Shown here piece by piece: positions 38,632 through 47,146 of a DNA stretch of 47,146 bases (its first letter is position 1; each line of letters opens with the position of its first letter). Source of the DNA: Candidatus Uhrbacteria bacterium GW2011_GWC2_41_11 (GTDB lineage: Bacteria; Patescibacteriota; Patescibacteriia; UBA9934; GWF2-40-263); assembly GCA_000996355.1 (NCBI GenBank), contig LCAH01000005.1:1-47146 (forward strand), written 5' to 3'. The position numbers and the translations under genes were made by a program. Below the pieces are notes generated by a model. The model worked only from the letters and a program-made list of their open reading frames with translations. It did not search any database and was not told the DNA's origin.

Positions 38632-39558
38632 TTATTCACCGAATTTTTTCATGAGGTTCGTCCCGATCTCAAGGAGATACGGCGTGCCTGTCCGCGGATT
38701 TCCGCCTTCGAGATCGCGTTCCAAAAACGACGGAAGACCTTTATTCGAGAAGCGAGGAGATGCAATCCCCCAAACAATCGCGGCCACACTGTCTGTGTCG
38801 CCTCCCCACCGAATCACCTGCTCAAGCATTTGCATCAAGGAGGTGCCGTGCATAAGCAGATCAACCGCTGCATGGACGGTTGTGATTGCCACGGATGCAT
38901 GCGGTTTCCTTGTCACTGGCACTCCAGACCAACGGTGACGAAACACATAACCAAACCGATCTAGATCCTCTTTTGGAAGGTGCTGGAAACAATACTTAGA
39001 CAATGCGGAAAAAGATCCACTTTCGTACAGAGCAAAATGACTCATGAGTGCCACAGCTCTGGCGCTGAATCGACCCTCGGGTGTGTCATGTGTGATACGT
39101 GCTTGAAGAGTAGAAACTTCGAGTACTTCAGCAACTGTTCGCAAAACTCCGAACGGGACTGCGCGCATACACGCGCCATTTTTATCCGAATTCGGATGGA
39201 TTGCTTCAAGAAGCTCTGTACCGGACGTAACCTTTTCCAACAAAACCTGAAAACCACGGGAGTATCCTTTCCGCCTCCCTCCGCGTTGAAACTCCCGAAC
39301 CCAAGCATTCGCGAACATGAGGGGTGTGTACGGCGGATGTTCCTCAATCAACACCCGCGCGTTTGCGACACTCATCTCGGTGTCATCCGAATAGACACCC
39401 GGTTTGTGCTGATGTGTCGGATGAATCTCGTATCCCAGAAATAGAAGACTTCGATCGAACACCACACGATCACGCGGAAGTCGAATATATTCGACTGCAA
39501 GTGCATCAGCATCGGCTGTTGCCAAACGAACAAACATCTCCGGATCAGGATAACGCAT
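38632..39558 (-). CDS. ADP-ribosylglycohydrolase family protein
   Basis: GVYSDDTEMSVANARVL and WGGDTDSVAAIVWGIA metal-binding signatures. Confidence 0.88.
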   Translation of the reverse strand: MRYPDPEMFVRLATADADALAVEYIRLPRDRVVFDRSLLFLGYEIHPTHQHKPGVYSDDTEMSVANARVLIEEHPPYTPLMFANAWVREFQRGGRRKGYSRGFQVLLEKVTSGTELLEAIHPNSDKNGACMRAVPFGVLRTVAEVLEVSTLQARITHDTPEGRFSARAVALMSHFALYESGSFSALSKYCFQHLPKEDLDRFGYVFRHRWSGVPVTRKPHASVAITTVHAAVDLLMHGTSLMQMLEQVIRWGGDTDSVAAIVWGIASPRFSNKGLPSFLERDLEGGNPRTGTPYLLEIGTNLMKKFGE

Positions 39559-39710
39559 GAATTTTCTCCTCTTATGAAAGCCTGCATGATAAAAGAACTA
39601 AAATATTCTTATCACAAAAGATCTTTTTGGACAATTCATAGCATAAATAATTTGGTTCTTTTTGAAAAAAAGCATAGAATGAAATCAATTTCCTCTTTTA
39701 TTTTCGTTTT

Positions 39711-40514
39711 ATGAACGTACAACCATCCGAACGTGGGACAGTCCAACCACATCCATCTTTTTCCGAACGTCCTTCTCCAAAAAAGAAACCAGATACACTG
39801 GAAACACGAGCCCTGCGATGGGATCAATTTTTCGATGATATTATGAGGGAAGGAAAAGATGCTGTCATTGCTCGATGTGAAAAAAGTCCTGCCACCCTTC
39901 CTTATATCAAACAAACCCTTGAAGCAGAACGACGGAAATTACCTCAAGTTCAGCGCAAAGAATTTATCCGATTTTATACAGATATTCTTCGACAATTTGA
40001 AACACCTAAACGAAGAGAAACAAAAAAAGCTCCTCAAAGAGAACAGAAAGAAGGAGATGTGGCACCAGCGGTTCTTCGGGCTGTCAAAAAAGCATCTGCC
40101 CTTGCAAAAGAATCCGAAACAAAAGAAATGGAATCTTTCAAAAAAAATCAAACAGACCTTGCAAAGTATATACAAGAACGTGATTCTCTTCCCACGTGGA
40201 AATTTTGGAACAAAGAGGTTCAAAGAAGGAATAAAGAACTTGAACAAGAGATCATGATTCTTGAAGTCAAAATCCAATCAAAAAAAGACCGCATCGTTCG
40301 AGAAAAAATTCTTCCAATCATTGAGGCAACTTCACAGCTTCCGTCAAAATCATCTGAAGCTCGTCTCCGAGATCTTTCCCATCGCCTGAAACAAATTCCT
40401 CGGTGGCAAATTTGGAAAATGAGTGAACGCACACAACTAAAAACTGAAATGCAAGAAATCAAAAATCAACTCGTGAGACAAACAGTCATCGAAGCCATCA
40501 GAGGACTCAAATAA
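39711..40514 (+). CDS. Hypothetical Lys/Glu-rich coiled-coil protein
   Basis: Long charged helical sequence with tandem similar segments (SLPTWKFWNKEVQRRNKELEQEI / QIPRWQIWKMSERTQLKTEMQEI). Confidence 0.65.
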   Translation: MNVQPSERGTVQPHPSFSERPSPKKKPDTLETRALRWDQFFDDIMREGKDAVIARCEKSPATLPYIKQTLEAERRKLPQVQRKEFIRFYTDILRQFETPKRRETKKAPQREQKEGDVAPAVLRAVKKASALAKESETKEMESFKKNQTDLAKYIQERDSLPTWKFWNKEVQRRNKELEQEIMILEVKIQSKKDRIVREKILPIIEATSQLPSKSSEARLRDLSHRLKQIPRWQIWKMSERTQLKTEMQEIKNQLVRQTVIEAIRGLK

Positions 40515-40588
40515 AAATCGCCTGTGTCATATTAGGCGGTCACAATCTCATCCACGAAAAAATGGACGGATGATATTTTTATATTTTT

Positions 40589-41056
40589 TTATTCTCGATT
40601 TAGTCGATGATTTACTTTTCGATCCGAAAAAAGCAAAAAAAGTGAAGCAATAAAAATACTCAAAATCGTTGCTTGGGAAACAAGACAAAGAAGGCACCAC
40701 GCATGAATTACCCATGCCTCAAGTCCGGTCAAATATCCACTGAATCCAAGACCTCCGGTTGAAGCGAGAACCAAAAAAGCAGAAGATCCGATATCTTCCG
40801 ATTGTCGCAGATGAAGAATGGCTCCTGCTCCCAATAAAAGATACCCAAAAATTCCAATCAAAGCGACTGGAATGCCAGCTATTTCTGAATACGGTCCACG
40901 ACTGACAATGCCACAATCAAACGTTGCATTCAGGGTACAAAATGATCCAGAAACAATATTATTGTGATATGCCAAAGAATATCCCGCGATTCCAAGACCA
41001 AAAAGAGATAAAACAAGAATCAAGAAAGAAATCTTTTTTGAATGTTTGGTAACCAT
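40589..41056 (-). CDS. Vitamin K epoxide reductase (VKOR) family protein
   Basis: FCTLNATFDCGIV loop cysteines, GIPVALIGIFGYLLL, HAWCLLCLVSQ active-site CxxC. Confidence 0.9.
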   Translation of the reverse strand: MVTKHSKKISFLILVLSLFGLGIAGYSLAYHNNIVSGSFCTLNATFDCGIVSRGPYSEIAGIPVALIGIFGYLLLGAGAILHLRQSEDIGSSAFLVLASTGGLGFSGYLTGLEAWVIHAWCLLCLVSQATILSIFIASLFLLFSDRKVNHRLNRE

Positions 41057-41173
41057 ATTTATTTCAAAATGTTTATCCCATCATACAACAAAAAAAGATT
41101 TTTGCAAGTTATAAACCAAATATAACAAAAAAATAGATTTTGTCGCACATTTCAGTTATAGTAACCATGTTAT

Positions 41174-42517
41174 ATGCATACTCGCGTTCGAAGAATTGTT
41201 TTTCTCGCGTTTTTTATTGCCTTTTTCATTTCCGCTCCGATTGTCGTCCTTTACACAGCCGGTTATCGGTTCAGTTGGCAGTATCAAACTCTCGTTCGGA
41301 CAGGGTTGCTTTCGCTTGCCACTATTCCAAAAGGAGCAACGGTTATTCTAGACGGAAAATATCAAAAACAAACAACACCTGTCCTTTTAAATACTTTACT
41401 TCCAGGTCTGCATGAGGTTCGTCTAGAAAAAGAAGGATATTATCCCTGGAAAAAAATTCTGGAAATTCAAGAAAATACAACCACATTCATGCATACCGCT
41501 GTCCTTTTTCTTCAAAACAACCCTCTACTGACCATTCCTGAAAATTTCCCTGCAATCGCGGTTGATCCACAAGGAAAACATATCGCGTATGCACGCGAAG
41601 AAAATGAGTGGACAGAAATTTGGTCACAAGATATGACAGGGGCAAAAACACTGCTTTTACGTCTCCCTGACTCTGAATTTGATGATTTGACAATTAACTG
41701 GTCTCCAAAAGGAGCATACATCCTTATCAAGGAAGAACAAGAGGCTGTTTGCCAATGGCGAGTCATGAGTCCGGATGGTCAAATTCGTTTAGATGTGAAT
41801 ACTCTTTTTTCCTTTCCTCTTTCCCAAGTTTCCTTTGATCCGACATGGGATCATTTGCTCTATGCAACAGATACGCAAGGAGTCCACTTGCTTGATTTAT
41901 TAAAACAAACAACCAAACTCATTGCCCCAGACTCTTTCGCTGCTCTTCAAACAGAAAAAGGAATGATAACCCTTGAAACAACAGGGGATCGAATAACCGT
42001 TCGCAAACATACGACAGAACCAGAGAACCAAATTCTTGCTTATATTCCCAAAGAAATCTATCGATTTCTTCCAGCTCCGGAAGGATATTATCTTCTTGAG
42101 ACTGCATCAAAAAAAATTCTCCTCTTGGATGCAAGCGGTGCAGATCGTCCTATTCTTCTTCATACAGATGCAAACCACGTGTCATGGAGTCCTGAAAATG
42201 GACGACAACTTCTCTATGCAAACGATTTTGAAATTCACATCTATGATGCAGATAATCATACAGATGAACTTCTCACACGCTTGAGCCGACCTATTGGAAC
42301 GGTCCGGTGGTACCCGACTGCTGCGACGGTTCTCTATACAGACACCACAGGTTTATTTGCCATTGAATTGGATCGTCGTGATCGGCGTAATGTTTTCACA
42401 CTCGGTTCGTGGAAATCCATTGAACAGATGTGGATCGATCCAAAAGGAAAAAAAGTGTTTGTAGTTGGTTCTACAGAAACGGAAAGCGGATTATTTGAGG
42501 TAAAGTTGGAAAAGTAA
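41174..42517 (+). CDS. PEGA-domain protein with beta-propeller-like C-terminus
   Basis: Signal anchor; LATIPKGATVILDGKYQKQTTPVLLNTLLPGLHEVRLEKEGYYPW (PEGA); repeated ...WSPKGAYILI.. / ..WSPENGRQLLYAND.. blades. Confidence 0.8.
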   Translation: MHTRVRRIVFLAFFIAFFISAPIVVLYTAGYRFSWQYQTLVRTGLLSLATIPKGATVILDGKYQKQTTPVLLNTLLPGLHEVRLEKEGYYPWKKILEIQENTTTFMHTAVLFLQNNPLLTIPENFPAIAVDPQGKHIAYAREENEWTEIWSQDMTGAKTLLLRLPDSEFDDLTINWSPKGAYILIKEEQEAVCQWRVMSPDGQIRLDVNTLFSFPLSQVSFDPTWDHLLYATDTQGVHLLDLLKQTTKLIAPDSFAALQTEKGMITLETTGDRITVRKHTTEPENQILAYIPKEIYRFLPAPEGYYLLETASKKILLLDASGADRPILLHTDANHVSWSPENGRQLLYANDFEIHIYDADNHTDELLTRLSRPIGTVRWYPTAATVLYTDTTGLFAIELDRRDRRNVFTLGSWKSIEQMWIDPKGKKVFVVGSTETESGLFEVKLEK

Positions 42518-42533
42518 TCTTTTGGAACATCTT

Positions 42534-43628
42534 TTATAGTTCTACAATAGAATGATCACCAACAATAAGACGATGACCGCTCATGGGTAATGTCTTTTGT
42601 CGCGAAACAATCGTCACGTGACGACCAATCATTGAACCGTCAATACGACCAATATCTTTTAAGGTGACATTATCCAAGAGGACAGAATGTTCGATTTCCG
42701 CTCCATCAATCACACATCCGGAACCAATCGTCGTAAACGGACCAATAAACGTGTTCCGAATCTCACACTCTTCTCCAATAATGACCGGTCCGCGAATGAG
42801 AACATTCGGACCGATTTTTGTTCCTTTTTCCACTTTTACCAATCCCTGAATTTGCACAGACGGATCCATCTGACCTTCGATAACATAGCTTTCATGCGGA
42901 AGGGTGTTCATGGCCAAAATATTTCCATCTAATAATTGATCCGGACGACCTGGATCCTTCCACCACCCATCAACGATGTCATATCCAACACGAAACCCAT
43001 TTTGAATCAGCCAGGTATGAATGTCAGAAATTTCATATTCTCCCCGAGCAGAAGGACGCATGTGTTTAAACGCTTCAAAAAAATGTTTGTCGTAAATATA
43101 CACGCCTGTGACTGCCAAATCACTCGGAGGAATTTGCGGTTTTTCCACCACACGAACAAGCCTGCCATCAGAACCAAATTCAGCCACGCCAAGTTCTTTT
43201 AAGTTTGGAGCGCGCGAAAGGGTCAGAGCACAATGCAATCCGGTATTCAAAAAACGATCGACAATGTTTTTGATCCCTGCACGAAAAATATTGTCTCCAA
43301 GATGAAAAATAAATGGTTCATCTTCTCCAAGAAATTCTCGGGCATTATATACCGCATGCGCAATTCCAAGCGGACCTCCCTGCTGTTCAATATAAGTTAT
43401 TTTTACCCTCCAACGTGAACCATCCCCGACAACAGATCGCACTTCCGTATCGCCCGGATTGATATTGATTGCGATCTCTTTAACTCCGGCGTTCACAACG
43501 TTTTCAATCGGATAAAAAATCATGGGTTTACCAGCAAGCGGAAGCAAATGTTTGTTCATGGACCACGTCAACGGCCGAAAACGCGTGGCTCGACCTCCTG
43601 CGGCAATGAGAGCTTTCATACCTTTCAA
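42534..43628 (-). CDS. Sugar-nucleotide nucleotidyltransferase with left-handed beta-helix C-terminus (RmlA-like long form)
   Basis: MKALIAAGGRATRFRPLTWSMNKHLLPLAGKPMIFYPIENVVNAG; C-terminal hexapeptide-like repeats. Confidence 0.9.
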   Translation of the reverse strand: MKGMKALIAAGGRATRFRPLTWSMNKHLLPLAGKPMIFYPIENVVNAGVKEIAININPGDTEVRSVVGDGSRWRVKITYIEQQGGPLGIAHAVYNAREFLGEDEPFIFHLGDNIFRAGIKNIVDRFLNTGLHCALTLSRAPNLKELGVAEFGSDGRLVRVVEKPQIPPSDLAVTGVYIYDKHFFEAFKHMRPSARGEYEISDIHTWLIQNGFRVGYDIVDGWWKDPGRPDQLLDGNILAMNTLPHESYVIEGQMDPSVQIQGLVKVEKGTKIGPNVLIRGPVIIGEECEIRNTFIGPFTTIGSGCVIDGAEIEHSVLLDNVTLKDIGRIDGSMIGRHVTIVSRQKTLPMSGHRLIVGDHSIVEL

Positions 43629-43659
43629 GACTATCTAATTTAAGCGAAGGTTGCAAGAA

Positions 43660-43686
43660 AAAAACTTCTTTGTTTAAGAAGTTTTT
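43660..43686 (-). terminator. Terminator of the rml-like cluster
   Basis: AAAAACTTCTT/AAGAAGTTTTT perfect stem. Confidence 0.75.
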
Positions 43687-43698
43687 GAAATGAAAAAA

Positions 43699-44565
43699 TT
43701 ATGAACAAAACTCGCAAAAAATCATTTCTCCGCGACGAGCGCGAGCATATTTTTCCATCGTATCTCTCAACGCTTCAGACACAGGACGCATCACAATCCC
43801 CGCTTCGATCAAACGATCCGATGTAAGAATATTATTTGACCGTGTCTTAGACACAATTCCTTGTGCAACCAAATCATTGTTGGAAATCCATTCGCATGTA
43901 TGTGAAGGATTCACGAGATCGCGATACAATTCGATAAGATCGCGATGTTTCATAATTCCCGGATTGGTCGCATGAAAGAGACCAGGCAATTGACGTTCAA
44001 GAAGTTGGTGGCAAACACTCATCAAATCGTCGATGATTGTCACACTATTTTCAACATCAATGACTTTTGAAAACGATGATACTTTGTCAATCAAATTTCC
44101 AGAAGACGGAATATGATCGATCGGCATGCGTAAACGAGCAATACCCACATTTGGCATAGTCGAAAGAACAAGATCTGCTGCCCATTTACTTCGGCTGTAT
44201 ACAGGAAGTGGGTTCCCAAAATCATTTTCACGCCAAGCATGATCCGGATGCGGCGAATCCCCATAAAAAATACAACCGGATCCAAGATGCAAAAGATACA
44301 CTCCTGCTTTCGCACATGCCTGTGCAAGCAACAGAGGAACAAGAACATTTCCTTGTACCGTCTCATACGGGTGTGCATCGCACCAGTCAACATTTGGTTT
44401 TCCTTTTACACCAACGGCACTAAATACAACATCTGGTTGATGACGCTGAATTTCTGCAAGAGCTGATTCCTCACTTGTGACATGAACATCCGTGAGCACA
44501 GAATCCTTCCATGCTCCATGACACCGTTGTCCAAGATAACCATGACCGAAAATAAGAATCTTCAT
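43699..44565 (-). CDS. NAD-dependent epimerase/dTDP-4-dehydrorhamnose reductase (RmlD-like)
   Basis: MKILIFGHGYLGQRC, VVFSAVGVKGKPNVDWCDAHPYETVQGNVLVPLLLAQACAKAGVYLLHLGSGCIFYG, YSRSKWAADL. Confidence 0.8.
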   Translation of the reverse strand: MKILIFGHGYLGQRCHGAWKDSVLTDVHVTSEESALAEIQRHQPDVVFSAVGVKGKPNVDWCDAHPYETVQGNVLVPLLLAQACAKAGVYLLHLGSGCIFYGDSPHPDHAWRENDFGNPLPVYSRSKWAADLVLSTMPNVGIARLRMPIDHIPSSGNLIDKVSSFSKVIDVENSVTIIDDLMSVCHQLLERQLPGLFHATNPGIMKHRDLIELYRDLVNPSHTCEWISNNDLVAQGIVSKTRSNNILTSDRLIEAGIVMRPVSEALRDTMEKYARARRGEMIFCEFCS

Positions 44566-45599
44566 ACTTTTTTTTCCTCCAATAAAGCACCTATTTTTGG
44601 TGCGTAATTTTGCTCATAATACGCTTGATACGTACCGCTTTTACAACGAGCGACCCAATCTTGATGGGCTGCGTACCAATCTGTCGTACGACGAAGCCCT
44701 TCATCAAGGGAAACAAGTGGTTTCCAACCAAGTTCTTGCTGTGCTTTGGAAAAATCCATGGCATACCGACGATCATGACCTGGACGATCTTTCACAAATT
44801 CAATAGAACTTTCCTTTTTTCCAAGAATAGCCAAAAGACGGCGAATAAGTTCCAAGTTTGTTGTTTCTGCCTCGCCTCCAAACAAATAGGTTTCTCCCAT
44901 GCGACCATGTCGAAGAACGGTATCAATGGCTCGACAATGATCTTCCACGAAAATCCAGTCGCGTACTTGTCCGCCATCACCGTATACAGGAATTTTTTGT
45001 CCTTCAAATAAATGGGAGATACTAAGCGGGATCAGTTTTTCCGGAAACATATACGGTCCGTAGTTGTTGGAACAATTGGAAAGAGTGACGGGAAGTTTGT
45101 GTGTGTGAAAGTACGAACGAACAAGATGATCTGATGCTGCTTTGGTTGCCGAATACGGATTACGCGGAGCATAGGGAGTTTGTTCATTAAATGGAGGATC
45201 ATACGGACCAAGCGCTCCAAATACTTCATCCGTCGATACATGATGAAAACGTTTTCCGCCTGCAGCAACCGCTGCATCAAGTAACGTCTGGGTTCCAGCC
45301 ACATTTGTTCGCACAAAAGAAGAAGCATCCAGAATGGAACGATCTACATGTGTTTCCGCAGCAATATGGACAATCGCATCAACCATTTTTACCATTTCAA
45401 AAACAAATGGACGATGACAAATATCCACTTTTACAAACGTATAACGAGGATCATGCTCAACATCCGCCAAATTTTCCAAATTGCCAGCATACGTAAGCGC
45501 ATCCATGTTTATCACCTGATCTTCCGGATGTTCACGCAACATATATCGGATAAAATTGGAACCGATGAATCCGGCTCCGCCTGTCACAAGAATTTTCAT
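44562..45599 (-). CDS. rmlB: dTDP-glucose 4,6-dehydratase
   Basis: MKILVTGGAGFIGSNFIRYMLREHPEDQVINMDALTYAGNLENL, HVDRSI, STDEVFGALG, YSATKAASDHLVRSYFHTHKLPVTLSNCSNNYGPYMFPEKLIPL. Confidence 0.95.
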   Translation of the reverse strand: MKILVTGGAGFIGSNFIRYMLREHPEDQVINMDALTYAGNLENLADVEHDPRYTFVKVDICHRPFVFEMVKMVDAIVHIAAETHVDRSILDASSFVRTNVAGTQTLLDAAVAAGGKRFHHVSTDEVFGALGPYDPPFNEQTPYAPRNPYSATKAASDHLVRSYFHTHKLPVTLSNCSNNYGPYMFPEKLIPLSISHLFEGQKIPVYGDGGQVRDWIFVEDHCRAIDTVLRHGRMGETYLFGGEAETTNLELIRRLLAILGKKESSIEFVKDRPGHDRRYAMDFSKAQQELGWKPLVSLDEGLRRTTDWYAAHQDWVARCKSGTYQAYYEQNYAPKIGALLEEKKV

Positions 45600-45640
45600 A
45601 GTGTCATGAGCTTACACGCGGGAAGATTTTGGGTCAATTT

Positions 45641-46445
45641 TCAAAAAATTTGAACCCGATACCCTTTTCTCTTTGCATCAGTGATAAGAGCGGTTTGATG
45701 TTCATGTATATAAATAACTCCCACAATTTCGATTCCTGCAGGAATTTCTGTTGCAGGAATATTCAAAAGTTCTAAATTATTCCTTATTTTTGTGTCTCTT
45801 AAAGCTTCAAGTGAAATAAGTTTGTCATTATCATTAACACCTAAATTCCCGGAAATTTCTTTTGAAATTCCATCAAGATTTTCCAATTGATTATGAGATA
45901 AAAAAAGACCACCTGTCACTTTTCTTGGCAATCCAATAAGAGAAGAAAGATTACTTTTATCAAAACCGATAAACCCCCTAACCTCCTCCGGCATTCCTTG
46001 AGGAGATGAAAGATTATTATAACTACAATCAAAACCTCCACTAACTTTTTTCGGATATCCATTGAGTTTTAAAGAGGGATTATGAGAAATACTTAAACCT
46101 CCTTTCACTTCCATCAGACCAATAGGAAGACAAAAGATTTCTGTCTTTTCTAAAATCAAATTTCCCCACACAACCGTTGTTCCGTCTTTTTGAAACTCAA
46201 ACGTGCCATCCACCCAATTTTCATCTTTCCCAAAACTTTCTGCCCATTTGATATAGTCTTCTTTTATCCAGAGAGGATCTTTTTTCACTTCCTTTTGTTC
46301 TTTTCCACTCATGGAAATATCTGCAGGAGGAAGGTCTTGTTGTGGTTCTGATTTGGAAGGTTCATCTTCTCCTAAGGCTTCTGTCAGGAGATTCTTGGTT
46401 TAATTGAGAAGTATGAAAGGGATTATCAAGAGAGTTGGGAGACAT
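45641..46445 (-). pseudogene. Leucine-rich-repeat protein, copy 2; apparent N-terminal frameshift
   Basis: Closed ORF 45641..46312, but its frame stays open upstream without ATG (...LLTEALGEDEPSKSEPQQDLPPADIS-MSGKEQKE...). The nearest ATG (46445, MSPNSLDNPFHTSQLNQESPD) is in the +1-shifted frame. Confidence 0.55.
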
Positions 46446-46466
46446 AGAAAGAAAATAACTAGGACT

Positions 46467-47146
46467 TTAAACAATTTCGACTTGATACCCTTTTTTCTTT
46501 GCATCAGCGATAAGGTCTGTTTGGGATGATTTTATAAAGATATTTCCTCCAATTTGAATTCCTACAGGAATCGTTGTTGCGGGAATATCTCTCACCTTTC
46601 AAAGCTTCGAGTGAAGTAAGTTGGTTATTCCCTCCAAGATTTAAATTCCCGGAAATTTCTTTTGAAATTCCATTAAGGTTTTCTAATTGATTATGATATA
46701 AAGAAAGATTACCCATCACTTCATTTGGTAATCCGCCAAGAAAAGAGATCTTATTAGATTCCAGATATATATCTCCATCAAACTCCTCCGGCATTCCTTG
46801 AAGAGATGAAAGATTGTTATGACTACACCCAAAATATCCATCAACCCTCTTTGGATATCCATTGAGTTTAAAAGAGGGATTTTCAGAAATATAAAGAATT
46901 CCTTTTACTTCCATGAGACCGATGGGAAGTTGTTTGATTCCTTTACCTTCTAAAACCAAATTTGCGTTTACAATCGTCGTTCCATCCGGTTGAAACTCAA
47001 ATGTTTCATTCACCCATGCTTCATCTTTTCCAAAACTTTCTGCCCATTCAATGTATTGATCTTTTGTCCAATATGGTTCTTTTTCTACCTCTCTTTGTTC
47101 TTCTGTACTCATGGAGATATCTGAAGTGGGAGGAAGGTTTGGTTGT
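46467..47146 (-). pseudogene. Leucine-rich-repeat protein, copy 1; C-terminal frameshift, 5' end beyond window
   Basis: Frame of 46504..47112 stays open to the window edge (QPNLPPTSDISMSTEEQ...). After SLEALKGE the homologous C-terminus continues in another frame: RDIPATTIPVGIQIGGNIFIKSSQTDLIADAKKKGYQVEIV* ending at 46467. Confidence 0.6.

Overview
The window is about 47 kb of compact, AT-leaning bacterial DNA. It is gene-dense, with short 4-26 nt gene overlaps and standard code 11 with TGA used as stop. Gene content and style look like a Candidate Phyla Radiation/Patescibacteria-type genome; that is inference, with no marker gene or search to confirm it. Recognisable content: a membrane-anchored alpha-2-macroglobulin-like protein running off the left edge; three ECF-type sigma factors each followed by a gene for a membrane-anchored protein; a NadM-like/CDF transporter/USP cluster; a short uvrC; tRNA-Pro(CGG); an adenosylcobalamin-dependent ribonucleotide reductase overlapping a corrinoid adenosyltransferase gene; two paralogous membrane-anchored methyltransferases; an NAD-disulfide oxidoreductase; a glycosidase-like protein; a metallopeptidase-like protein; LOG, PEBP, AI-2E, VKOR, PEGA and ADP-ribosylglycohydrolase families; an rmlA/rmlD/rmlB-like cluster; and two tandem, apparently frameshifted leucine-rich-repeat genes at the right edge. 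The most unusual object is about 1.0 kb of GC-rich, protein-poor sequence at about 32.41-33.43 kb. It lies behind two consensus promoters with exact 17-nt spacers, is full of strong stems plus a plausible pseudoknot, contains a 10-codon mini-ORF with a strong Shine-Dalgarno, and ends in a Rho-independent terminator. I read it as a large structured noncoding RNA that I cannot assign to any family I know. No CRISPR array, transposase or integrase was seen.
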